From assembly GCF_019457635.1 (NCBI RefSeq), contig NZ_CP080412.1, positions 1,798,001 through 1,862,000 of the forward strand: a stretch of 64,000 nucleotides of DNA, in the 5' to 3' direction. The notes beneath the pieces were generated by a model, which was given only the letters and a program-made list of their open reading frames with translations, searched no databases and was not told the DNA's origin. This document shows, in pieces, positions 29,447 through 41,607 of this stretch. How positions within the stretch are numbered: the first letter of the stretch is position 1; each line of letters starts with the position of its first letter. Position numbers and translations under genes: made by a program. This DNA is from Shewanella mangrovisoli (lineage in GTDB: Bacteria; Pseudomonadota; Gammaproteobacteria; Enterobacterales; Shewanellaceae).

Positions 29447-30564
29447 AACAGGTCGTTATTTCTGGCAGCGGTTTATTTACGCCGCCACACAGTATTTCTA
29501 ATGAAGCTTTGGTGGAGAGCTTCAACGCTTATGTCGATATGTTTAACCTTGAAAATGCAGGATTAATTGAGCAGGGCCATGTTGAACCGCTGTCTTATTC
29601 CTCCAGTGAGTTTATCGAGAAGGCCTCGGGCATCAAACACAGATATGTGATGGTTAAAGACGGTATTCTCGATCCTGAAATCATGATGCCGCTTATTCCT
29701 GAGCGCAGCAGTGACGAGTTATCCATGCAGGCCGAAATTGGGGTTGAGGCGGCAGTGATGGCGCTTAAGCAAGCGGATGTGAAGGCCGAGCAAATCGATT
29801 TAGTGATCGTTGCCTGTGCTTATACGCAGCGCGCTTATCCGGCGATGGCGATTGAAATCCAGCGGGCACTCGGTACCCGTGGCTATGGCTACGATATGCA
29901 GGTCGCCTGTTCTTCGGCCACCTTTGCCATTGTGGCCGCCGCCAATGCGATTGCGACGGGCTCTGCTTCACGGGTGTTAGTGATTAACCCCGAAATTTGT
30001 TCGGCGCAGGTGAACTACCGTGACCGTGACAGTCACTTTATCTTCGGTGATGTAGCGACTGCTATGGTGCTCGAAGAGCAAAGCCTAGTGGCCGCCAATA
30101 AGGGTTTTAACATTGTTTCGAGCCGTTGCTTTACTGACTACTCGAACAATATTCGCAGTAATTTCGGTTTTTTAAATCGTTGCGATCCAAGTTCGGCACA
30201 TCAGGCGGATAAGTTATTCCACCAACAGGGGCGTAAAGTCTTTAAAGAGCTGTTGCCGATGATTTATCAGCATTTAGACGAGCATCTGGCCGAGCAATCC
30301 CTCACACCACAGTCCTTTAAACGTTTGTGGTTGCATCAAGCCAACATCAACATGAACCAATTTGTGGTGAAAAAACTGCTAGGGGATGAGGTAACGCCAG
30401 AGCAAGCGCCCGTGGTGCTCGACGAGTATGCCAATACCGCCTCCGCCGGCTCTGTGATTGCCTTCCATAAATATTCCGCTGACTTTAACGCGGGAGATTT
30501 AGGGCTATTAAGCTCCTTTGGTGCGGGTTACTCCATCGGTAGCGTGATTTTGCAAAAACGCTAA
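29443..30564 (+). CDS. Beta-ketoacyl-ACP synthase III family protein
   Basis: A 373-residue thiolase-fold condensing enzyme. The Cys-His-Asn triad is visible: C156 in QVACSSATF, histidine in LWLHQANINMNQF, asparagine in DEYANTASAG. It is longer than FabH (about 317) because of extra N-terminal sequence (residues 25-95). It resembles the variant KAS III proteins that use medium-chain acyl-CoA rather than acetyl-CoA; that reading is by family resemblance. It is translationally coupled to the RDD gene, which suggests a membrane-associated partner. Confidence 0.85.
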   Translation: MKQVVISGSGLFTPPHSISNEALVESFNAYVDMFNLENAGLIEQGHVEPLSYSSSEFIEKASGIKHRYVMVKDGILDPEIMMPLIPERSSDELSMQAEIGVEAAVMALKQADVKAEQIDLVIVACAYTQRAYPAMAIEIQRALGTRGYGYDMQVACSSATFAIVAAANAIATGSASRVLVINPEICSAQVNYRDRDSHFIFGDVATAMVLEEQSLVAANKGFNIVSSRCFTDYSNNIRSNFGFLNRCDPSSAHQADKLFHQQGRKVFKELLPMIYQHLDEHLAEQSLTPQSFKRLWLHQANINMNQFVVKKLLGDEVTPEQAPVVLDEYANTASAGSVIAFHKYSADFNAGDLGLLSSFGAGYSIGSVILQKR

Positions 30565-30571
30565 ATCGACT

Positions 30572-30609
30572 CAGGCCCCATTACCAGCAATGGGGCCTTC
30601 GCTTTTATA
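30572..30609 (+). terminator. Terminator after the KAS III-like gene
   Basis: GGCCCCATT and AATGGGGCC arms around a 6-nt loop, followed by a T-rich stretch. Confidence 0.8.
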
Positions 30610-30716
30610 TCAGCATATTGATTAAACGGCTCGATGCGGCACCTTAACCGAAAATGCCTTTACTCAGATAAGGCTGTGAGCTGCCTTAAAAGCACTTTTT
30701 TAAAGCCTCAGTTGCA

Positions 30717-31184
30717 ATGCGAGAACATGCCATCATGACGCTTCTTCACCCTGATTCGGATATTCCGTTTCATCCCAATCCTGGTTGGTTTCTTGGCGCC
30801 TTTAATTGTTATGACCGTGAGGAAACGCTCGGGGAAATACTCAATCGCTACGATCCTTTAGATCCCGCGCAGCTGCAAGCGTTGTACGATGCTTATGTGT
30901 TTGATGAGTTTGGTGGACAGCTGGGATTTACCTCTGCCCACAGGTCTGCAATGGCGACAAATTTAATCGCTGCGCTGAGCGAGACAAAGCATGATTTCGC
31001 CGCCTATTTAGCGATTGATGAGAGCGAGGATGAGTGGTGTTTTCCCTCTGAGTGGGCATTCCCTGAGCCACGCTATCCCTTTGAGCAGGCGTATATTGCG
31101 CTGCTGCGACATTGGGGCGCGGAGCTCAACGCAATCGGGATTACGCTTCCCAGCCCAAGCTTATTGGGTATTTATGAGTCTTAG
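30717..31184 (+). CDS. Hypothetical protein (155 residues)
   Basis: Not recognised. A soluble acidic protein rich in aromatic residues (PNPGWFLGAFNCYDREE, EWCFPSEWAFPEPRYPFEQAY), with no signal peptide or membrane segment. Start choice lies between ATG 30717 and ATG 30735; neither has a strong ribosome-binding site. It is flanked by terminator hairpins on both sides, so it is a stand-alone unit. Confidence 0.65.
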   Translation: MREHAIMTLLHPDSDIPFHPNPGWFLGAFNCYDREETLGEILNRYDPLDPAQLQALYDAYVFDEFGGQLGFTSAHRSAMATNLIAALSETKHDFAAYLAIDESEDEWCFPSEWAFPEPRYPFEQAYIALLRHWGAELNAIGITLPSPSLLGIYES

Positions 31185-31199
31185 TTAGAATCTCGATTT

Positions 31200-31225
31200 A
31201 AGCCCACAAGTCTTATTGTGGGCTT
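31200..31225. terminator. Hairpin between convergent genes
   Basis: AAGCCCACAA and TTGTGGGCTT are perfect 10-bp arms with a 6-nt loop, between the hypothetical gene and the DUF5916 gene. The T-run is short. Confidence 0.65.
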
Positions 31226-31243
31226 GATGCAAAATCTTTCTGC

Positions 31244-33643
31244 CTAGAGCAACCAGGCATAGCTTAGCTTCATAAAATAGGTCTTCTCATCCCGAGTGAG
31301 CCGCGTGAGCTCATCATCCGAGGTTAGACTGTCGGAATAGCCCAAATAGAACACGCTCTGGGGATTGAGTTTGTAGCCGTAGAGGATTTCATTCCCTAAG
31401 TGTGCCGCTTCGCTATCGGGCGTCGAATACAAATACTGCGCAAGATTACGCTCGATTTGGGTGTAAATGCTCGATAGGCGAATAAAGCTGTGCAGACTCA
31501 GTTGCCAGTGCAGGCGTACATCCGAGAGATTTGCGGTAAAGAGTTTATCCTGCTCGACTTCCATATGCTGATATTGATGGGAAACATCTACCGACAGGCC
31601 GTTGGCTATTTTCCATTTGAACATCGGATTGATTAAGGTTTTTGTGCCTAGGCGATCGTTGAGGAAGTCAATCTCATCGCCGTAATGGATCTCCAGCTCA
31701 AGGCTGAGGACAGAGGTGGGCGTAATCGCGCCGTAAAGCCAGCCTTGGGTTTCTTGGTATTGATTGCTGTTACCTAACACCGCCAGTTGCGCGCTGTCAT
31801 GGCGTGGGCCGACGCGTTCACGGGTTTCTATCCCAAAAGATAGCTCGCTCTGCAGCGCGCCATACATTTCCCAAAAGATTTCAAACTCTTGCTCGAGCTG
31901 TTCCCCGGCTTGATTTTGGGTGATATCCCAGTCGCCACCGAATTTAATCTTGTTAAATATGGTTTCGGGATACCAAATTAAGCCACCACCTGCCATCAAG
32001 GTGCGGTAATCAATTTTTTCCACAAAGCCTAAATCGGCGCGAAAATCGGGGGACACATCGTGGTACTCGCCGTAGGCGAACCAATCGCGGGCGTTGTGTT
32101 CGTAGGTCAGTTGATACAGGGCGCCACTGAAATCCCGATCCGATTGGCTACGTAACACTTGCTCATTCACTTGGCATTGGCCGAGCTCACAGCTTAACGG
32201 CGTTTGGCCACAGAGTAGCCCTTCTGTCAGTTCTCCCTCCACATTGCCGCAAAACTGTTGATATAGGGCAGTAGGGTAACGTGTCTGCGAATAGGCCACC
32301 TGAGCGGTAAAGATGTCCTGGGCTGTCGGTTGGTATTTCGCATCTAAGCTCATGACATAATTGTGGTAATCATTTTGCGCGGCAAATGCTGTTAGTTGAT
32401 TGTCGGCACTGCTCTTTGCCGTGATAAGCCCCCCAAAGGAGAAGGTTTTATCCATATCGAAGCGGTAACGCGCCGCAAGGTTAAGGCTTTCTTTCGCTAA
32501 GGAGGTGACCTCAGAACTTAAATTCCCCGGCATCAAAAAGGTCGTTTGGCTGTCATTGGCGGCCAGCAATGCCCAAGTGTGTTGTTCGGTTTGGCTGGTG
32601 AGTTTTAGCCCATAGTCCGGCGATATAATATTGCGGGTATGCAGCAGATTCACTTGGGTATCGAAGTAGTCTTTATTGTCGAGGAAGAAGGGGCGTTTCT
32701 CATCAAAAAACAGCGCAAAAGTGCTGTTGATATCGAGCTGTCCAGCATCGGACTCCACCTGGGAAAAATCGGGATTAATGGTGGCATTTAGCAAGGTGCG
32801 TGAGTTAATGCCCCAGCGCAAATCGAGCCCAGGTTCATAGTTGCTCTCGGTTTGCCAGCCATTTGCGCTTTTTTGCTCATTGCGATTGGCGACAAAGGAG
32901 GGGGTAATTTGCAGATCTTGTCCTTGCTTGGCGGAGGCTAAGCCCGTGGCGACGCCGAGCTGGCATAACTGGCAACTGATGTTACGATCGATTTTATGGG
33001 TGGAGATGCGATGATTTTCATTGCGTGGATAGTAGCGGATCAGCTCAAATCCCCATTCTTGAACGGGCTTTTTATCGTCAAAGTTAAATAGTCGTAATGG
33101 CAACTCGACTTCGACTTGATAACCCTCGGCGGTGATTTTACCGGCGGTTTTCCAAATGCCATCCCAAGCTTCGCTCTCTTCGCCCGTGAGCTCATTCTCT
33201 ATCGAGTCTAGTTGCACGCCCAGTGGGTTGATAAAAAACTGATAGGCCAAACGCGCGTTGTTAAAGGTATCGAGCTTGATCCCTACTAGATCGTCGCTCC
33301 AGAGATTATCCCTGTCCTTGAGCGTGGCGCGAATATGTTGTGGTTGACTGTCTTTAGCGGTAAAGGCCACAAATAGGCTGGTTTGGGTCGCGTAAATTCT
33401 GGCCTCGGTGTAAACCGGCGCCGCCGTGTTTTCACTGGGCTGAGTTTCATAGCGTAGCTCGACCTGCGCCGCGTGCTGCCACACCGCCTCATCAAATTCG
33501 CCATCAATATTGGCGGCATCTTCTAAGGTCGGGATCGTTAATTGAAATTGGCTGGCTGAGCCCGCCAAGCTTGGCGAACTGAGAAATACCGCAGTTGCTA
33601 ACACTAAGGGGAGAAACGTCTTCAACAACAAGGCCCAAATCAT
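31244..33643 (-). CDS. Outer-membrane-type protein with CBM9-like and DUF5916 domains
   Basis: About 800 residues. A signal peptide (hydrophobic stretch to SPSLAGSASQ) precedes a CBM9-like domain (about 35-235: IDGEFDEAVWQHAA, YPRNENHRIS). A long beta-barrel follows, typical of DUF5916, with FFDEKRPFFLDNKDYFDT. The barrel ends in YFMKLSYAWLL. Similar proteins occur in marine gammaproteobacteria and are thought to bind or move glycans or other ligands at the outer membrane; no substrate is known. The frame extends to a TTG at 33685; I prefer the ATG at 33643, but neither has a clear ribosome-binding site. Confidence 0.8.
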   Translation of the reverse strand: MIWALLLKTFLPLVLATAVFLSSPSLAGSASQFQLTIPTLEDAANIDGEFDEAVWQHAAQVELRYETQPSENTAAPVYTEARIYATQTSLFVAFTAKDSQPQHIRATLKDRDNLWSDDLVGIKLDTFNNARLAYQFFINPLGVQLDSIENELTGEESEAWDGIWKTAGKITAEGYQVEVELPLRLFNFDDKKPVQEWGFELIRYYPRNENHRISTHKIDRNISCQLCQLGVATGLASAKQGQDLQITPSFVANRNEQKSANGWQTESNYEPGLDLRWGINSRTLLNATINPDFSQVESDAGQLDINSTFALFFDEKRPFFLDNKDYFDTQVNLLHTRNIISPDYGLKLTSQTEQHTWALLAANDSQTTFLMPGNLSSEVTSLAKESLNLAARYRFDMDKTFSFGGLITAKSSADNQLTAFAAQNDYHNYVMSLDAKYQPTAQDIFTAQVAYSQTRYPTALYQQFCGNVEGELTEGLLCGQTPLSCELGQCQVNEQVLRSQSDRDFSGALYQLTYEHNARDWFAYGEYHDVSPDFRADLGFVEKIDYRTLMAGGGLIWYPETIFNKIKFGGDWDITQNQAGEQLEQEFEIFWEMYGALQSELSFGIETRERVGPRHDSAQLAVLGNSNQYQETQGWLYGAITPTSVLSLELEIHYGDEIDFLNDRLGTKTLINPMFKWKIANGLSVDVSHQYQHMEVEQDKLFTANLSDVRLHWQLSLHSFIRLSSIYTQIERNLAQYLYSTPDSEAAHLGNEILYGYKLNPQSVFYLGYSDSLTSDDELTRLTRDEKTYFMKLSYAWLL

Positions 33644-33772
33644 TCTGAAATGGCGCGCAGTGTGCCAGAAATTGCGCGTTAACAAGAGTGGGCAATTGTT
33701 ACAAGAATTGTATTAAAAATAGCTGAAAACTAAGGCGGCACTGGATGGCGGGCATCCAGTGCGTTGGGGGGA

Positions 33773-34552
33773 TTATTCGGGAGAAACCACAGGATTACGG
33801 TAAGCTTCGCGGTACTTATCGACCCACATAGCGGTGGCACCACAAATCGCGACTGGCATGACGATAAAGTTCACCACAGGGATCATCGAAAACAGGGTCA
33901 CAGTCGCGCCAAAGGTAAAGCTGGTGCCGCGGGTTTGATTAAGGGCAAAGCGCATATCCTTGAAGCTCACCTTGTGGTTATCAAAGGGATAGTCGCAGTA
34001 TTGAATCGCCATCATCCAAGCGCTGAATAAAAACCACAAAATTGGCGCTAAGGTTTGCCCCACCATGGGCACTAAAAACAGCAGCAAAAATACCAGCGCA
34101 CGGGGCAAATAGTATTTGAGTTTGATCCATTCACGGCCAAGAATGCGTGGTAAGTCTTTGACTATATCCATGCCCGAGCCCGTATTCATCGGTTTGCCAG
34201 TCAATAACTGCTCGACTTTTTCGGCCAGCAAACCATTAAAGGGCGCGGCCAGCCAGTTCATTACCGAACTAAAAACAAACGCCAGCATCACCAACATAGT
34301 GGTCACCGCTAACGGCCAGAGCAAAAAGTTAAGCCAACTTAAGTATTCGGGGAGCTGGGCATTCATCCAAGTGAAGAGCACATCGAGCTGCCCAATCGCC
34401 ACATAGATAACAGCCGCAAACAGCACTAGGTTGATCATTAAGGGAATAAATACAAAGGTGCGCAGGCCTTTACGTTTGATTAAACCAAAGCCATCGAGAA
34501 AATAATTCACACCACTTTTACCCTGCGAAGGGGAGGAGGATTTCTGTGTCAT
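33773..34552 (-). CDS. cysZ: Sulfate transporter CysZ
   Basis: Inner-membrane sulfate permease feeding cysteine synthesis. The 259-residue product has the family start GVNYFLDGFGLIKRKGLRTFV, several hydrophobic segments, and the central FSSVMNWLAAPFNGLLAEKVE typical of CysZ. It is divergent from smc, which matches the cysZ/zipA/ligA neighbourhood found in E. coli. Confidence 0.92.
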   Translation of the reverse strand: MTQKSSSPSQGKSGVNYFLDGFGLIKRKGLRTFVFIPLMINLVLFAAVIYVAIGQLDVLFTWMNAQLPEYLSWLNFLLWPLAVTTMLVMLAFVFSSVMNWLAAPFNGLLAEKVEQLLTGKPMNTGSGMDIVKDLPRILGREWIKLKYYLPRALVFLLLFLVPMVGQTLAPILWFLFSAWMMAIQYCDYPFDNHKVSFKDMRFALNQTRGTSFTFGATVTLFSMIPVVNFIVMPVAICGATAMWVDKYREAYRNPVVSPE

Positions 34553-34793
34553 ATCGTCATTCCAAAAAAGTTGAGATACAGCGTGAGATACAGATAAGTG
34601 CGATTGTGATCAACTCGTCGCGAGATGACAAGCTAAAAGCCATATGAATTCAATAAAAAGCGTTACAAAATACTGCCTGCTTTGCTAAAGTTGGCCTCAG
34701 AATTCTATGACACGACTCGGGCTAATATTGGCCTGCATCCCTATTGGCCATCGCCCTGATGGCTTTTTATACTGAGACGCGCTAACTGGCACC

Positions 34794-37700
34794 ATGAGAT
34801 TAAAACAAATAAAACTTGCCGGCTTTAAGTCGTTTGTCGATCCCACCAAAATTCCGTTTTTACAGGCATTAAGCGCCATTATTGGCCCAAATGGTTGCGG
34901 TAAGTCCAACGTGATTGACGCCGTGCGTTGGGTGCTGGGCGAAAGCTCGGCAAAGCATTTGCGCGGCGACTCCATGAGTGACGTGATTTTTAACGGCTCC
35001 AGCGCCCGTAAACCCGTGTCTGTGGCGGGCGTTGAACTGGTGTTTGAAAATAAAGAGGGCCGCCTTGCGGGCCAATACGCCAGTTATGAAGAAATTTCGG
35101 TAAAACGTCAGGTGAGCCGTGACGGCGAGTCTTGGTATTTTCTCAACGGCCAAAAATGTCGCCGTAAAGACATCACCGATCTGTTTATGGGCACCGGGCT
35201 TGGGCCGCGCAGTTACGCCATTATCGAACAGGGCACGATTTCACGTTTAATCGAATCTAAACCTCAAGATTTACGGACTTTTATTGAAGAAGCGGCGGGG
35301 ATTTCCCGCTATAAAGAACGGCGGCGTGAAACGGAAAACCGTATCCGTCATACCCGCGAAAACTTGGAGCGTTTAGGGGATATTCGCAGCGAGTTAGCCA
35401 AACAGCTGGAAAAACTCAGTCAGCAGGCCAAGGCGGCGAAGCAATATCGTGAGCTGAAACAAGCAGAGCGTAAAACCCATGCCGAGCTGCTGGTGATGCG
35501 CTATCAAGAGCTGCAGAGCCAAATGGCGAGTTTATCGGAGCAGATTAGCTCACTCGAGCTGCAACAAGCAGCGGCCCAGTCCTTAGCGCAAACCGGCGAG
35601 TTAGAAAGCACTGAGCTGCAACTCACACTTTCGCAGTTAGCCGAGCAGGAGCAGCAGGCGGTCGAAGCCTATTACCTGACCGGTACCGAAATCGCCAAGC
35701 TTGAGCAACAGTTACAGAGCCAAAAGCAGCGCGACGCCCAGTTGCATACTCAGCTCGAGCAATTGAGTGAGCAAATCATTCAAAACCAAGCCAAATTAGC
35801 CGCTTACCAGGCCAGCTTTCAAGCGCTTGAGGCTGAGCTTAGCAAACTTGCGCCGCAACATGATTTGCAGCAAGAAATGATGGATGAGCTGCAAGCCCAG
35901 TGGGAAATGAGTGTTTCGCGCAGTGAGGCGCAAACTGAAAGCGCCAGAATGCTGGCGGCGGCCGTCGCTCAGCATAAACTGCAATTAGAATTACACCGCA
36001 GCAAACAGGCTCATCAGCAGCAATTAAATACCCATAAAATCCAGTTACACCAAGAGCAACAACAAGAGTTGGCCTCGCTTAATGCGCATGCCCTCGAAGA
36101 TAACAGCGCATCACTCAATGACGAGATTGCCCAGTTAGAGCAAGTATTAGCTGAACAAGTTGAAATCAATCAAGAGTTTGAATCCACTCTGGCTGCCGAT
36201 ACTCACGCGTTAGATTTAGCACGCGGTGAGTTTGAGCAATTATCGCAACGTTTAACCTCGATGCGGGCACGCTTCGAACTGGTTGAACAATGGCTCGCGA
36301 AACAAGAAGAGTTAAGTGATAAGCCGCAGCTGTGGCAAAGCATTCAAGTCGAAAACGGCTGGGAAGCCGCGGCAGAGCTTGCATTGCAGGGATTGATGAC
36401 GCTGCCCGTTGGTGTTAACGCCAATGAGATAGGGTTTTATGCCGATGCGGCCTTGGTGGCGGATGCGCATCTCGATGGCTCTCCCATCTTAGGTGCTAAA
36501 TTGAACCTTGCCCCTTGGCTTAAGGGACTCAAATGGGCCGATAATCTGGCCAGCGCGCAAGCACTGCTGCCGAGCTTGGCGGCCGATGAGCGAATAGTCA
36601 CCGCCGACGGTTATCTGCTCGGCAAAGGTTTTTTGATTGCCAAACAAGACAATAGCCAATCGTTAGTGCAATTGAGTAAAGAACAAACCCAGCTGAGCGA
36701 GGCTATCGCCGAGTGTGAGCAGGCGAAGGCCATACAGCAGGCAAAGCTTGATGAATTAGCGCAGCAATTAACCCAGGTGCGTGACAGCTTAAGTCAAGGC
36801 ACTAAACGCTTACACCAGTTGCAGCTGGATAAAGCCACCAAATCTACCCAGCTTAATAATGCACAGGCGCAGGCCAAACAGCGTGAAGCTAAACGGGAGC
36901 AACTAGCAGAAACCGTTGCCCGAACCCAGGCCGAGTTAGCCGAGCTTGCCGAGCAGTTAATGCTGCTTGCGGAGCAAGAGGATGAACTGGCAGAGGCGCT
37001 GGAGGTCAGCCTTGAGAAGCAACAGCAACAAAGCCAAGATGCGCAAGGGGATATGGCACGTCATCAAGCCTTGAAGGCGCAGATTGGTGATGCGGAGCGG
37101 CGCTTAGCGAGCCTCAATGCCAGTCTGCAATCGGTCACCACTCGGATGGCGGTGAGCACAGAACAAATTGAATTACAGCGTGTACGTGTCAGTGAATTAG
37201 TCCACTCAAAGGAAACACTGTCAGCCCAACTTGCCAACGTAGCGGCACAAGAGGGCGATCAGCAAACGGCGCAGCTCAGCGAACAACTGGCGCAGTTACT
37301 CAATCAACAGCAGAGTCAGCAACAGGCACTTAAAAGCCTCAGGTCGCAACAAAGTTCGCTCACTGAAACGCTAAACAGTATAGGATTAAAGCAAAAACAA
37401 GAGCTTGGTAAGCTTGAGGGCTTGACTCAAAGCCTCAGCACGTTAAAGTTACGTCGTGAGGGATTAAAAGGGCAGGCTGATAGCCAATTAGCGGCACTGT
37501 CAGAGCAACAAATTGTGCTCGCCCAGATTGTCGATTCCCTGCCTGCGGATGGACATCCCGACAAGTGGCAGCGTGATTTGGATCAGATCCGCCAAAAAAT
37601 TATTCGCTTAGGGGCGATAAACCTCGCGGCGATCGAAGAATTCGAACAACAAAGTGAGCGAAAATCCTATTTGGATCATCAAGATGAAGATCTAAACAAC

Positions 37701-38222
37701 GGTCTGGCCACGCTAGAGGAAGCCATTCGGAAAATCGATAAGGAGACCCGCACTCGCTTTAAGACCACATTTGATGCGGTAAACGAAGATCTAGGGCGTT
37801 TATTCCCTAAGGTATTCGGTGGCGGACGCGCGTATTTAGCGCTGACGGAAGACGATTTATTAGAAACGGGCGTGACCATCATGGCCCAGCCGCCGGGTAA
37901 GAAGAACAGTACAATCCATCTTCTTTCCGGTGGTGAAAAAGCCCTAACGGCTTTATCATTGGTATTCGCGATTTTCAGGTTGAATCCAGCTCCCTTCTGT
38001 ATGTTAGACGAAGTGGATGCGCCCTTAGACGATGCCAACGTAGAACGATTCTGCCGATTATTGAAGGAAATGTCGCAGAGCGTACAGTTTATCTATATCA
38101 GCCATAACAAAATTACGATGGAGATGGCTGATCAACTTATCGGTGTGACTATGCATGAGCCGGGTGTATCCCGTATAGTCGCAGTAGATTTAGAGCAAGC
38201 GGTGGCAATGGCCGACGCTTGA
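34794..38222 (+). CDS. smc: Chromosome segregation protein SMC
   Basis: Structural maintenance of chromosomes ATPase, compacting and helping segregate DNA. The 1142 residues show Walker A IGPNGCGKSN (about 30-39), a long coiled coil to about 500, a hinge (about 515-640), a second coiled coil rich in Gln and Glu, the signature LLSGGEKALTAL and Walker B FCMLDEVDAPLDD. It heads a run with zipA (26 bp downstream) and ligA, the order smc-zipA-ligA also known in Pseudomonas. ScpA and ScpB are not in this window. Confidence 0.96.
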   Translation: MRLKQIKLAGFKSFVDPTKIPFLQALSAIIGPNGCGKSNVIDAVRWVLGESSAKHLRGDSMSDVIFNGSSARKPVSVAGVELVFENKEGRLAGQYASYEEISVKRQVSRDGESWYFLNGQKCRRKDITDLFMGTGLGPRSYAIIEQGTISRLIESKPQDLRTFIEEAAGISRYKERRRETENRIRHTRENLERLGDIRSELAKQLEKLSQQAKAAKQYRELKQAERKTHAELLVMRYQELQSQMASLSEQISSLELQQAAAQSLAQTGELESTELQLTLSQLAEQEQQAVEAYYLTGTEIAKLEQQLQSQKQRDAQLHTQLEQLSEQIIQNQAKLAAYQASFQALEAELSKLAPQHDLQQEMMDELQAQWEMSVSRSEAQTESARMLAAAVAQHKLQLELHRSKQAHQQQLNTHKIQLHQEQQQELASLNAHALEDNSASLNDEIAQLEQVLAEQVEINQEFESTLAADTHALDLARGEFEQLSQRLTSMRARFELVEQWLAKQEELSDKPQLWQSIQVENGWEAAAELALQGLMTLPVGVNANEIGFYADAALVADAHLDGSPILGAKLNLAPWLKGLKWADNLASAQALLPSLAADERIVTADGYLLGKGFLIAKQDNSQSLVQLSKEQTQLSEAIAECEQAKAIQQAKLDELAQQLTQVRDSLSQGTKRLHQLQLDKATKSTQLNNAQAQAKQREAKREQLAETVARTQAELAELAEQLMLLAEQEDELAEALEVSLEKQQQQSQDAQGDMARHQALKAQIGDAERRLASLNASLQSVTTRMAVSTEQIELQRVRVSELVHSKETLSAQLANVAAQEGDQQTAQLSEQLAQLLNQQQSQQQALKSLRSQQSSLTETLNSIGLKQKQELGKLEGLTQSLSTLKLRREGLKGQADSQLAALSEQQIVLAQIVDSLPADGHPDKWQRDLDQIRQKIIRLGAINLAAIEEFEQQSERKSYLDHQDEDLNNGLATLEEAIRKIDKETRTRFKTTFDAVNEDLGRLFPKVFGGGRAYLALTEDDLLETGVTIMAQPPGKKNSTIHLLSGGEKALTALSLVFAIFRLNPAPFCMLDEVDAPLDDANVERFCRLLKEMSQSVQFIYISHNKITMEMADQLIGVTMHEPGVSRIVAVDLEQAVAMADA

Positions 38223-38248
38223 TAACTAGAAGAAAGACAGGGTAACCA

Positions 38249-39289
38249 ATGGAAGATTTGCAACTAGTATTGTTCGTTTTAGGCGCCATAGCCATAGTTG
38301 CTGTGCTGGTGCATGGATTTTGGTCTATCAGAAGACAACAACCTAAGTCATTGAAAGATAGTCCGATGGGCAATTTTTATAAAAAGCAGGCCGAACGCGG
38401 CGAGGGTGCGCCTAAGCGTGTTGATGCCGATGGTTTCGATGCCGATGGGATTGGTGCCGTCAGAGTCCGTAAAGCGAATGAAGCCCATACCCAAGAGGCA
38501 CCTGCGTTTAACCCTTATTTAAAGCAAGAAGCCAAAGCACAACCTCAACCTGTGGAACCCGTGCAAGTTGAACCTAAGCCGCTGTTTAAGCAAGAGCCAA
38601 GCATGGCGCAGCCTGATTTTAGTCTGCAATCCCCTACGGCCAAAGAGCAACACCGAGGTCCTAAAGCATCACGCCAAGAGCCCGTATTACCAGGACATTC
38701 TGCCAATCTCGCTCAAGCCCATGTAGGGCAATCCCATGCGGCCATGGTGGCGCAAAAAGCCGCCGAAGAACAACGTGCGCAGGTGCAAATGCCTACGCAA
38801 ACCGCTCTTTTCGATGAGGAAGAGGCGTATGAAGAAGAGCAACCTCAAGCCGTAGAACAGGCTGATGATGATTTGGGCGAGCCACGCGATGTATTAGTGC
38901 TGCACGTCGTGGCAAAAGAAGGTCAGCAGCTTAATGGCGCCGAATTGTTACCTTGCTTCTTAACCCTTAATTTTAAATATGGCGATATGAATATTTTCCA
39001 CCGCCATGTAGATAATGCTGGTAATGGTAAAGTGTTGTTCTCCATTGCGAATATGGTAAAACCTGGGATTTTTGACCCAGACAATATGGAACAATTCAGC
39101 ACCCAAGGTGTGGTGTTCTTTATGACCTTGCCTTGCTACGGTGATGCGCTAATGAACTTCTCCATCATGCTTAACTCGGCGCGCCAATTGGCGGATGATA
39201 TCGACGCGGTAGTGCTCGATGGTCAGCGTCAACCTTGGGGCGAGTTTACCAAGCAAGATTATTTACACCGCATTCGCGCAAACGCTTAA
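38249..39289 (+). CDS. zipA: Cell division protein ZipA
   Basis: Membrane-anchored protein that tethers FtsZ to the inner membrane at the septum. The N-terminal helix (about residues 3-25) is followed by a basic stretch, a long Pro/Gln-rich linker (about 60-205) and the C-terminal FtsZ-binding domain (about 210-340), with EPRDVLVLHVVAKEGQ and FFMTLPCYGDALMNF. It is 346 residues, similar to E. coli ZipA (328). Start preceded by AGGGTAA. Confidence 0.96.
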   Translation: MEDLQLVLFVLGAIAIVAVLVHGFWSIRRQQPKSLKDSPMGNFYKKQAERGEGAPKRVDADGFDADGIGAVRVRKANEAHTQEAPAFNPYLKQEAKAQPQPVEPVQVEPKPLFKQEPSMAQPDFSLQSPTAKEQHRGPKASRQEPVLPGHSANLAQAHVGQSHAAMVAQKAAEEQRAQVQMPTQTALFDEEEAYEEEQPQAVEQADDDLGEPRDVLVLHVVAKEGQQLNGAELLPCFLTLNFKYGDMNIFHRHVDNAGNGKVLFSIANMVKPGIFDPDNMEQFSTQGVVFFMTLPCYGDALMNFSIMLNSARQLADDIDAVVLDGQRQPWGEFTKQDYLHRIRANA

Positions 39290-39320
39290 TGCAACACCGC
39301 GAGACCGCGGTGATAGACAG

Positions 39321-39352
39321 ATGGGGCCGCTAAATGCGGCCTCATTTTTTGC
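39321..39352 (+). terminator. Terminator-like hairpin between zipA and ligA
   Basis: GGGGCCGC / GCGGCCTC arms with TAAAT loop and a following T-run, so ligA may have its own promoter or depend on read-through. Confidence 0.7.
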
Positions 39353-39369
39353 AACTTTTTGATGCTTAA

Positions 39370-41457
<2,088 letters not shown>

Positions 41458-41477
41458 CATGCTGTCGCTTCATTGAT

Positions 41478-41504
41478 AAAGCCCTGCCTTGCGGGGCTTT
41501 TTTA
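41478..41504 (+). terminator. Terminator after ligA
   Basis: AAAGCCCTGC / GCGGGGCTTT stem with a short loop and TTTTTT tail, 21 bp past the stop. Confidence 0.88.
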
Positions 41505-41607
41505 TGGCTAGGTCTAAAGCGCTGTACTCGAATTATTTATGTTAGCCATTGAATTTAGCCGTTACGCCACCATCTTGTTTATATTGCTTTAGTTTTTACT
41601 AAATGGA

